Below the pieces are notes generated by a model. It made no database searches, was not told where the DNA came from, and was given only the letters and a program-made list of their open reading frames with translations. A program made the position numbers and the translations under genes. This document shows positions 1 to 5,655 of a DNA stretch of 8,797 nucleotides, piece after piece. The stretch comes from Myxococcales bacterium (GTDB taxonomy: Bacteria > Myxococcota_A > UBA9160 > JALSIO01), in NCBI GenBank assembly GCA_026989995.1, contig JALSIO010000776.1, forward strand, positions 1-8,797, given 5' to 3'. The stretch's first letter is position 1. Each line of letters starts with the position of its first letter.

Positions 1-30
1 CATGTGGACGGCCTGACCATCCTCTTCTAG
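1..30 (+). CDS. C-terminal end of an unidentified plus-strand gene (partial)
   Basis: Frame 1 reads nine codons (HVDGLTILF) and then TAG at 28-30. Eight of the nine sense codons end in G or C, as in the clear genes of this window. A strong hairpin follows about 75 bases later, as expected after the end of a transcript. Too little is present to identify the product. It converges on the hsp20 gene. The call rests on codon bias and position only. Confidence 0.4.
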   Translation, partial: HVDGLTILF

Positions 31-103
31 GAGGCCTTCGAGGACGCAGGCGGCCTGGGAAGAGCCGACCGGGCAGGGGGTCGGCGACCGGGCCGCAAGA
101 CAC

Positions 104-164
104 GACGGCCCCGGCGGCCTCTGCCGCCGGGGTCGTCTGCAGGGGGCCCGGCTCCCGCCGGGCC
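104..164. terminator. Two tandem hairpins between convergent genes; probable bidirectional terminator
   Basis: Arms 104-118 and 123-137 form a 15-bp stem with one G-U pair and the four-base loop CTCT. A second perfect 8-bp stem (145-152 with 157-164, loop TCCC) sits next to it, on the hsp20 side. They lie between the plus-strand gene ending at 30 and the minus-strand hsp20 ending at 185, where a shared terminator is expected. Neither side has a proper T-run, so this is not a textbook intrinsic terminator. Stem strength or Rho may do the work. Confidence 0.6.
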
Positions 165-184
165 TCGCTCCCACTCGGTCCCAC

Positions 185-661
185 TCAGGAAGCCCGGACC
201 TCGATCTTCCGAGCGCTGGACTTCGCGACCTTGGGCAGGGTGACGACGAGCCGGCCGTTCCTGAACTCGGCCTGGGCGTTGTCCGCGTCCACCTCCGCCG
301 GGAGCTGCACCCGGCGCTCGAAGCGCCCGTAGTGGATCTCCCGGTAGTGGACACCGCCCTGCTCCTCCTCGCTCTCCGCGCGCTTCTCGCCGCGGAGCGT
401 GAGGACGTCCCCCTCGAGGTTCAGCTCGAAGTCCTTCTCCTCGAGCCCGGGCAGCTCCGCCGTGACGCGGACGGTGTCGTCCGTCTCGGTCACCTCGATG
501 GGCGGGAGGAAGCTCACCTCGCGCCCGCCGAGCGGAGCCAGCCACCCGCGGGAGACCTCCTCGAAGAGCCGGTCCATCTCTCGATGCAGCGCCTCGAAGG
601 GGTCGGCCGCGGGACGCGTGGGAAGGGAGCTGCCCTGCTGCCGCCACGGAATCAGCGCCAT
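185..661 (-). CDS. hsp20: Small heat-shock protein, Hsp20/alpha-crystallin family
   Basis: This encodes a 158-residue ATP-independent holdase chaperone, expected in the cytoplasm, which binds unfolding proteins and passes them to ATP-dependent chaperones. The alpha-crystallin domain spans roughly residues 51-147. It starts with FLPPIEVTET, contains the AELPGLEEKD stretch, and ends with the family's A-x4-G-x-L signature (A131, G136, L138). The C-terminal I-x-V anchor (I153, V155) used for oligomer assembly is present, and residues 21-40 (PFEALHREMDRLFEEV) match the usual N-terminal helix. The ATG at 661 was chosen because AGGAGGAAGGAG lies just upstream and the protein then has normal family length. 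A longer in-frame reading to 820 would run through the leader hairpins and promoter. It is a single-gene unit, separated by 273 bp from the frd operon upstream on the same strand. Family assignment is very secure. Confidence 0.96.
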   Translation of the reverse strand: MALIPWRQQGSSLPTRPAADPFEALHREMDRLFEEVSRGWLAPLGGREVSFLPPIEVTETDDTVRVTAELPGLEEKDFELNLEGDVLTLRGEKRAESEEEQGGVHYREIHYGRFERRVQLPAEVDADNAQAEFRNGRLVVTLPKVAKSSARKIEVRAS

Positions 662-684
662 CGCTCCTTCCTCCTGTGAAGACG

Positions 685-722
685 GGGTGCGCCTGCACCC
701 TCTTGGGACACCCGATGGTGTC
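685..722 (-). promoter_or_regulatory. Tandem hairpins in the hsp20 5' leader; candidate RNA thermometer
   Basis: In the hsp20 transcript two perfect 6-bp stem-loops follow one another: GACACC-ATCG-GGTGTC (722-707) and GGGTGC-AGGC-GCACCC (700-685). Next comes a short segment in which UCUUC (684-678 area) can pair weakly with GAAGG in the Shine-Dalgarno region, leaving GGAG in a loop. Small heat-shock genes often carry leader thermometers (ROSE, fourU) that melt to expose the ribosome site. The canonical ROSE motif UYGCU is not seen, so this would be a different design. The pairing is seen directly; the function is inferred. Confidence 0.4.
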
Positions 723-736
723 TCTCCGACGTACGG

Positions 737-765
737 ATTCCTAAGCACCGCGCAGGCGGCGTCAA
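737..765 (-). promoter_or_regulatory. Candidate sigma-70-type promoter of hsp20
   Basis: On the minus strand TTGACG (765-760) resembles a -35 box. It is followed after 16 or 17 bases by TAGGAA or AGGAAT (743-737) as a weak -10 box. A start near 730 would give a leader of about 70 nt that includes both hairpins. No CIRCE operator and no sigma-32 CCCCAT-type -10 box was found. If heat control exists, it may therefore act on the leader RNA rather than at transcription. Confidence 0.45.
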
Positions 766-795
766 GACGACCCCGGCGACCCTGCCCGCCGGGAA

Positions 796-834
796 GTCGG
801 ACTCCCGACGGGGCCCGCACGCCCCGCGGGCCCC
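796..834 (-). terminator. Candidate terminator hairpins after the frd/CoA-transferase operon
   Basis: A perfect 9-bp stem (810-818 with 826-834, 7-base loop) is followed on the minus strand by a 5-bp stem (796-800 with 805-809). They lie 100 bases or more past the stop codon of the CoA-transferase gene and before the hsp20 promoter. No U-run follows, so intrinsic termination is uncertain. The position between two same-strand units fits a terminator. Confidence 0.4.
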
Positions 835-934
835 ATGCACGGCCCCGGCAGCCGCGGCGTGCCCCCCCGCGGAAACGGGCGGTCCGGCCCCAGGGCGGAT
901 CCCCAAGGGGTGCGCATGGCGCCGGGCGGTGGCG

Positions 935-2128
935 TCAGATCACGCCGTCGCGGGCGAGGGCCTCGAGCTCCGCCCCGCCGAGGCCGAGCTCCCTGTAGAC
1001 CGCGGCGTTGTCCGCGCCGAGCTCCGGCGCAAGGGGGTGCTCGCGGGCCTCGGCCCCCTCGAAGCGGAGCGGATTCCCGTGGAAGACGACCTCGCCCAGC
1101 CGCGGATGGGGATGGCGTTCCACCATGCCGCGGGCCCGGAGGTGCGCGTCGTCCACGAGCTCCTCGGGAGCCTCGACCCGCGCACAGGGCACGCCCGCGC
1201 CCTCCGGCCCGAGCAGGCGCCGGACCTCGTCCACGGTCCGCGCGGCCACCCACTCCCCGACGATCCGGTTCACCTCCTCGCGGTTGCGCGCCCGGTCGCG
1301 GTGGGTGCGGAAGCGCGGGTCCTCCGCGAGCTCCGGCCGGCCCATGGCGGTGCACAGCGCCCGGAAGAGGCGATTGCTCGCGGTGGCGACCACCACCGTT
1401 CCGTCCCGGGCCGAGTGGGCGTCGTAGGGCGCCGCGAAGGGGTGCTGGCTGCCCAGGCGCTCCGTCCGCACGCCGAGGCCCGCGAAGAGGGTGGCGGCGG
1501 AGTCCGTGATGGCGAAGATGGCGTCCTGGTTCGAGAGGTCGAGCGCACGGGCCCGTCCGCCCCGGTCCCGGTCGAGGATCCCCGCCACGACCCCGAGCGC
1601 CAGGTAGAGCCCGCCCACGAAGTCCGCGAGGGCGCCGCCCCCGCGGACCGGCGGACCACCGGGGAAGCCCGTCATGGCCATCAGCCCGCCCGCGGCCTGG
1701 GCGACGATGTCGTAGGACGCTTCGTCGCGACGCGGCCCGCGGGCGCCGAATCCCGACAGCGAGGCCACGACGCACCGCGGATTGCGCGCCTGCAGCACCT
1801 CGGGCGCGAGGCCCTGGCGCGCCATCCAGCCGGCGCGGAAGTTCTCGACCACGGCATCGGCGCGCTCCACGAGCCGGAGAAAGAGCGCCCGCCCCTCCTC
1901 GCGCCGCAGGTCGAGGGTGATGGAGCGCTTGCCGCGGTTGATGTTCTGGAAGGAGAGCGAGGTCTCGCCCTCGGGCGCCGGCCCGAAGCGGTAGTCGTCT
2001 CCGATCCGAGGCCGCTCGACCTTGATGACCTCGGCGCCGAGATCGGCGAGGATCGCGGTGGCGAAGGGACCGGCCACGACCCGGGTCAGGTCGAGGATCC
2101 GCACCCCCTCGAGCACGCGCCGGCGCAC
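935..2128 (-). CDS. Class III CoA-transferase, CaiB/BaiF family
   Basis: This 397-residue protein has the usual length for one subunit of the interlocked-dimer CaiB/BaiF family. These enzymes move coenzyme A between carboxylic acids through aspartyl-anhydride and aspartyl-CoA intermediates. The N terminus LEGVRILDLTRVVAGPFAT and the segment DLGAEVIKVERP are hallmarks. So are NRGKRSITLDL (64-74), VVENFRAG (93-100), SYDIVAQAAGG (138-148) and the NQDA motif, whose D202 corresponds to the catalytic aspartate (D169 of formyl-CoA transferase). The start is GTG at 2128, with no clear Shine-Dalgarno; a GTG four codons later is an alternative. It begins 13 bp after the frdD stop, so it is probably the last gene of the frd operon. 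The substrate cannot be read from sequence. Relatives include succinyl-CoA:malate, succinyl-CoA:glutarate, formyl-CoA:oxalate and carnitine enzymes. The operon context favours succinyl-CoA as donor, which is inference. Confidence 0.93.
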   Translation of the reverse strand: MRRRVLEGVRILDLTRVVAGPFATAILADLGAEVIKVERPRIGDDYRFGPAPEGETSLSFQNINRGKRSITLDLRREEGRALFLRLVERADAVVENFRAGWMARQGLAPEVLQARNPRCVVASLSGFGARGPRRDEASYDIVAQAAGGLMAMTGFPGGPPVRGGGALADFVGGLYLALGVVAGILDRDRGGRARALDLSNQDAIFAITDSAATLFAGLGVRTERLGSQHPFAAPYDAHSARDGTVVVATASNRLFRALCTAMGRPELAEDPRFRTHRDRARNREEVNRIVGEWVAARTVDEVRRLLGPEGAGVPCARVEAPEELVDDAHLRARGMVERHPHPRLGEVVFHGNPLRFEGAEAREHPLAPELGADNAAVYRELGLGGAELEALARDGVI

Positions 2129-2141
2129 GGCAGCCGCGCGG

Positions 2142-2513
2142 TCAGCCGGGGAAGGGGATGCGGAACACGGCCACGAGCGCCAGCAGGCTTCCCAGCGCCG
2201 CGATGGCGTAGAGAAGCGGCGCGATCCAGACGTCCCGCTCCGCGCCGCCGAAATCGATGGAGAGCGAGCGCAGGTGGTGGGCTTCCTTCCAGAGCGGGAG
2301 CGCCGCGAGGCCGAGCAGCACGAGGCGCCCGAGAAGGCTTCCGCCCACGCGGAGCGCGCGGTCGTAGGAGAGCGCCTCCTCCGGAACCATCCCGAGGGGC
2401 AGGAGCACGCCGAGCACGAGACCCCAGCCCGTCAGCAGAAGCGTCCCGATCAGGATTCCCTGGCCGAAGAGCAGCCAGATCACGGGCTCGAGCTGCAGCA
2501 GGAGCTTCCTCAC
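2142..2513 (-). CDS. frdD: Fumarate reductase membrane anchor subunit D
   Basis: This is a 123-residue integral membrane protein with three hydrophobic segments (about 12-40, 57-75 and 95-117). With FrdC it anchors FrdAB to the inner membrane and forms the quinone site. It matches E. coli FrdD closely by eye: EPVIWLLFG near the N terminus, VLLPLG then EEALSYDRAL, then GRLVL and LPLW followed by H79. The positions equivalent to E. coli W14, F17, S60 and H80 are kept (W13, F16, S59, H79), while R81 is a histidine here (H80). The start is GTG at 2513, which overlaps the frdC stop in a GTGA arrangement behind a GGGGGTGA ribosome site. The overlap suggests translational coupling. Family identity is secure from pattern and gene order. 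Confidence 0.92.
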   Translation of the reverse strand: MRKLLLQLEPVIWLLFGQGILIGTLLLTGWGLVLGVLLPLGMVPEEALSYDRALRVGGSLLGRLVLLGLAALPLWKEAHHLRSLSIDFGGAERDVWIAPLLYAIAALGSLLALVAVFRIPFPG

Positions 2514-2944
2514 GGAATCACCCCCACCATCGCGGCCACCACGAAGGCGGTGACCGCGATCCAGACCGCGTAGAGCATCGCGTGGATCAGGGGGCGGGGC
2601 GGCGGGCGAAGCGGCCCGATCCGGGCGGGCTGCGCCTTCGGGAAGAGCCGGAAGAAGCGCACGCCCACGAACACCGCCGACACGAAGGTGAGCAGGTGGA
2701 AGGCCACGTAGCCCGGGTGGTGGAGATCGGCCACGAAGGCCTGCCAGGCGGCCGGTCCGCTCGCGAGCGCGAAGACGGCGCGGAGCACCACGAGGCCCGC
2801 GAGCAGGTACACGATGCCCGTGGCGTCGAAAAGCAGGTAGGAGAGCATCCGCGGGCGCAGGTAGTCGGGCGCCTTCGGGCGCGCCGTCCGGGTGCGCGGG
2901 GGCCGCGCGGGCTGCATCGCCTGGGGGTGGGCCATCCTCGCCAC
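2510..2944 (-). CDS. frdC: Fumarate reductase membrane anchor subunit C
   Basis: This is a membrane protein of 144 residues with a basic, proline-rich N terminus (about 1-34) and three membrane segments (about 36-58, 78-98 and 119-141). From residue 40 to 104 it lines up without gaps with my recollection of E. coli FrdC, including GPAAW (63-67) and the FPKA turn (101-104). It pairs with FrdD to hold FrdAB at the membrane and bind quinone. I chose GTG at 2944, two bases after the frdB stop, because GAGGAG lies five bases upstream. The ATG at 2935 would give 141 residues but has no usable ribosome site. Against E. coli, quinone-site E29 becomes D40, H82 becomes V93 and W86 becomes F97. No heme-ligand pattern of the SdhC type is evident. 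The start position is less certain than the identity. Confidence 0.9.
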   Translation of the reverse strand: MARMAHPQAMQPARPPRTRTARPKAPDYLRPRMLSYLLFDATGIVYLLAGLVVLRAVFALASGPAAWQAFVADLHHPGYVAFHLLTFVSAVFVGVRFFRLFPKAQPARIGPLRPPPRPLIHAMLYAVWIAVTAFVVAAMVGVIP

Positions 2945-2946
2945 GA

Positions 2947-3699
2947 CTACTCCTCCCGGGGTCCGGAGGTGACGAAGGACGCCGCCCAGTCCAGGACGGC
3001 GCGGAACTTGGCCTGGTTGATCGCCGCAGCCGGATCGACGTGCTTGGGGCAGACCTCGCTGCACTCGTTGGCGTAGGAGCAGGAGAAGATCGTCCCCTCG
3101 CCGCGGAAGATGCGGTTGCGCTCGCGGGCACCCTCGTCGCGGCTGTCCTCGTTGTAGCGGTGCCCGAGGGCGATGGCCGCGGGGCCGAGGAACTCCGGCT
3201 CGTTGGCGACCACCGGGCAGGCGGCGTAGCAGAGCATGCAGTTGATGCACATGCTGAACTGCCGGAAGACCTCGAGCTCCTCCGGGCTCTGCCGGTGCGG
3301 CCCCTCCTCGACGGCTCGCTCCTTCGCCTTGATGATCCAGGGCTTGACGGCCCGGAATTTGTCCATGAAGCCGTCGAGCTCGACCACGAGGTCTCGAACC
3401 ACCGGGAAGTTGGCAAGCGGCTCGACCCGCACCGTGTCGCCGTACTCCGCAAGGGAGGTCTTGCAGGTGAGCTTCGGCTCCCCGTTGACGTTCATGCCAC
3501 AGGAGCCGCACACGGCCATCCGACACGACCAGCGGTGGGAGAGGGTCGGGTCGAGCTCGTCCTTGATGTAGTTGAGCGCGTCCAGGACCTTCCACCGCTC
3601 GCGCACCGGCACCTCGTAGGTCTCGGTGGTCGGTGCCTCGTGCCGGTCGGGATCGAAGCGGGTGACGATGAAGGTCTTGGTCTTGGAGCCGTCGGCCAT
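2947..3699 (-). CDS. frdB: Fumarate reductase/succinate dehydrogenase iron-sulfur subunit B
   Basis: This 250-residue protein carries electrons between the flavin of FrdA and the quinone at FrdCD. All cluster ligands are visible. C59, C64, C67 and C79 form the plant-ferredoxin-type [2Fe-2S] site (CRMAVCGSCG). C151, C154 and C157 with C217 form the [4Fe-4S] site. C161, C207 and C213 form the [3Fe-4S] site. The CINCMLCYAACP block and the CSYANECSEVCPKHVDP block are typical, and the length is near that of E. coli FrdB (244). The ATG at 3699 overlaps the frdA stop (TGATG), with GGAGGAG and GGAAG upstream, so translation is probably coupled to frdA. The cluster set does not by itself separate fumarate reductase from succinate dehydrogenase; the C and D anchors and FrdA E50 argue for the Frd class. 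Confidence 0.96.
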   Translation of the reverse strand: MADGSKTKTFIVTRFDPDRHEAPTTETYEVPVRERWKVLDALNYIKDELDPTLSHRWSCRMAVCGSCGMNVNGEPKLTCKTSLAEYGDTVRVEPLANFPVVRDLVVELDGFMDKFRAVKPWIIKAKERAVEEGPHRQSPEELEVFRQFSMCINCMLCYAACPVVANEPEFLGPAAIALGHRYNEDSRDEGARERNRIFRGEGTIFSCSYANECSEVCPKHVDPAAAINQAKFRAVLDWAASFVTSGPREE

Positions 3700-5414
3700 C
3701 AGTACTTCCGCTCCTCCGGCTGGAAGCGACCCAGGGCGACGGGCTTCGTCGCGAGCCGCGGCCTCGACGGATCGTGATAGACGAGGGAGTGGTGGAGGTA
3801 GTTCTGGTCGTCGCGATTCGGGTAGTCCCTCCGGGCGTGGGCGCCGCGGGACTCCTTCCTGGCCAGCGCGGCCCCGGCAACCGCCTCCGCCACGTCGAAG
3901 AGGTTCTCGAGCTCGAGGGCGGCCACCACCTCGGTGTTGAACACCCGGCTGTCGTCCTCGAGCGCGATCTCCGAGAGGAGTGGGCGAAGCTCGGCGATGG
4001 TGGCCACCGTCTCCTGCATCCGCTCCTCGTCGCGGTAGACGCCGCAGCCCTTCTCCATGGTCGCGTTCAGCCGCCGGCGGAGCTCGGAGATCCGAACCGT
4101 GCCCGCCTTGCGGCCCCGCCGCGACTCGACGCCCTCGCGTGACTCTTCCGCCCGCGCCCGGAGCCGCGCCTCGTCCACCCCGCCCGCCTCGCGGGCGAAG
4201 CGCAACGCCGCGAGCCCGCTGCGCGCGCCGAAGACCATGCACTCGGTGAGGGAGTTGCTCCCGAGCCGGTTGGCGCCGTTGAGGGAGACGCAGGCCGCCT
4301 CACCTGCAGCGTAGAGCCCCGGGAGATCGGTGGCACCGTCGATGTTCACGTCGATGCCACCCATCATGTAGTGGACGACCGGCCGGATCGGGATCGGCTC
4401 GCGAACCGGATCCACCCCGGCGTAGGTGAGCGCGAGCTCCCGCACGAAGGGGAGCCGGGTGTTGATCTTCTCCTCGCCGAGGTGGGTGAGGTCGAGGAGA
4501 ACGTACTCGCCGTCTTCGCCCTGCACGCCGCGGCCGGCCTCGATCTCGAGGATGATGGCGCGGGAGATCATGTCGCGTGGACCGAGCTCGGCCTTGGTCC
4601 CCACGCCGTAGTCGCGGGTCACGAGGAAACGCTCGCCGTCCGCGTTGCGCAGGTAGCCGCCCTCTCCCCGCGCGGCCTCCGTGATCAGAATCCCGGTTCC
4701 CGGCAGGCCCGTCGGGTGGTACTGGACGAACTCCATGTCCTTGAGCGGGACACCGGCCCGATAGGCGAGTGCCATGCCGTCGCCCGTCTTGATGTTCCCG
4801 TTGGTGGTGAAGGGGAACGCCTTGCCGGCCCCTCCGGTGCAAAGGAGCGTCGACGGCGCCGCGAAGACGACCAGCTCCCCGGTGCGCACGTCGAGGGCGA
4901 GCACCCCCTGCACGCGACCCTCCTCGACCAGGAGCTTCACGGCGAAGTACTCGTCGTAGCGGACGATCCCCTCGAAGCGCAGCGAGTGCTGGAAGAGGGT
5001 GTGGAGCATGTGGAAGCCGACCTTGTCGGCGGCGAACCAGGTGCGCTTGGTGGCCATGCCGCCGAAGGCGCGGGTGGCCACGGTGCCGTCCTCGTTGCGG
5101 CTCCAGGGGCATCCCCAGTGTTCGAGGCGCGTGAGCTCCCCCGGGGCCTCGTGCACGAAGTACTCGACCACGTCCTGGTCGGCGAGGAAGTCGGAGCCCT
5201 TGACCGTGTCGTAGGCGTGCTGTTCGAAGCTGTCGTCGGGCCGGGCCACGGCGGCGGCGCCGCCCTCGGCGGAGACGGTGTGGCTCCGCATCGGGTAGAC
5301 CTTCGAGACCAGCGCGATGCGGGCCGCGGGATCGGACTCCGCGGCGGCAATGGCCGCCCGGAGCCCTGCGCCGCCTCCGCCGACCACCACGAGATCGTGC
5401 CGGAAGATCTCCAC
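3699..5414 (-). CDS. frdA: Fumarate reductase flavoprotein subunit A
   Basis: This 571-residue catalytic subunit interconverts fumarate and succinate on the cytoplasmic face of the membrane. It has the FAD-binding GGGGAGLRAA motif (12-21) and H45 in SHTVSAEGG, the site of covalent FAD attachment. The active-site residues are present: H233 (QYHPTG), E246, R280 (ELGPRD), H348 (VVHYMMGG) and R383 (GANRLGSNSL). The C-terminal ARKESRGAH block (518-526) is also present. E50, after H45, matches E49 of E. coli FrdA, where succinate dehydrogenases have glutamine, so the protein groups with fumarate reductases. It is about 30 residues shorter than E. coli FrdA, lacking a loop before R280 and the C-terminal tail. 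The start is GTG at 5414, with GGGAG about six bases upstream. It is the first gene of frdABCD plus the CoA-transferase. The in vivo direction cannot be told from sequence. Confidence 0.96.
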   Translation of the reverse strand: MEIFRHDLVVVGGGGAGLRAAIAAAESDPAARIALVSKVYPMRSHTVSAEGGAAAVARPDDSFEQHAYDTVKGSDFLADQDVVEYFVHEAPGELTRLEHWGCPWSRNEDGTVATRAFGGMATKRTWFAADKVGFHMLHTLFQHSLRFEGIVRYDEYFAVKLLVEEGRVQGVLALDVRTGELVVFAAPSTLLCTGGAGKAFPFTTNGNIKTGDGMALAYRAGVPLKDMEFVQYHPTGLPGTGILITEAARGEGGYLRNADGERFLVTRDYGVGTKAELGPRDMISRAIILEIEAGRGVQGEDGEYVLLDLTHLGEEKINTRLPFVRELALTYAGVDPVREPIPIRPVVHYMMGGIDVNIDGATDLPGLYAAGEAACVSLNGANRLGSNSLTECMVFGARSGLAALRFAREAGGVDEARLRARAEESREGVESRRGRKAGTVRISELRRRLNATMEKGCGVYRDEERMQETVATIAELRPLLSEIALEDDSRVFNTEVVAALELENLFDVAEAVAGAALARKESRGAHARRDYPNRDDQNYLHHSLVYHDPSRPRLATKPVALGRFQPEERKY

Positions 5415-5472
5415 CTGACTCTCCCGTCATCGGGCCGAAGGCCTCGGGCCGAGGGCGTCCGGAAAGGCCCCG

Positions 5473-5501
5473 GTTGTAGCGAAATTCGGCCTGTCTGGAA
5501 A
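5473..5501 (-). promoter_or_regulatory. Candidate promoter of the frd operon
   Basis: On the minus strand TTTCCA (5501-5496) and TACAAC (5478-5473) each match the sigma-70 consensus at four of six positions, with an ideal 17-base spacer. The stretch is one of the few AT-richer patches in the window and lies in the gap between aguA and frdA. A start near 5466 would give a leader of about 50 nt before the GTG at 5414. I see no clear FNR half-site pair (TTGAT-N4-ATCAA), so oxygen control through FNR is not supported. Confidence 0.45.
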
Positions 5502-5598
5502 GCAACGGTGCGCGTCACGCCACGGCCGTGCACCGCGTCGACGCCCGGGACCGGTCGGGGCGAACCCGCCTCCCCCTTCGGGCACGCCTGCCGGGTGA

Positions 5599-5643
5599 CG
5601 GGATCTCCGCATCCCGCGGTGGCGTGGCGGGGCGGATCGCCCC
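5599..5643 (-). terminator. Candidate terminator hairpins after aguA
   Basis: Thirteen bases past the aguA stop, GGGGCG (5629-5634) and CGCCCC (5638-5643) form a 6-bp stem with a three-base loop. A second 6-bp stem (5599-5604 with 5611-5616) follows on the minus strand. There is no U-run. The position between the agu unit and the frd promoter fits a terminator, but short GC stems are common in such GC-rich DNA. Confidence 0.35.
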
Positions 5644-5655
5644 GGGCGGGCGTCG

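Noticed and set aside
737..765. CIRCE operator or sigma-32 promoter upstream of hsp20
   Set aside because: A GTGCTTA stretch resembles half of CIRCE but has no inverted partner nine bases away. No CCCCAT-type -10 box follows the CTTGAC sequence.
661..820. Upstream in-frame extension of hsp20 to 820
   Set aside because: It would translate the promoter and hairpin region into a non-conserved peptide, while ATG 661 has an excellent ribosome site and gives normal family length.
929..3076. Long plus-strand open frame of 715 codons lying antisense to the CoA-transferase, frdD and frdC genes
   Set aside because: It is rich in Arg, Gly, Ala and Pro with no recognisable domain, and it mirrors three well-identified genes on the other strand. 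Long antisense frames arise by chance when stop codons are rare in GC-rich DNA.
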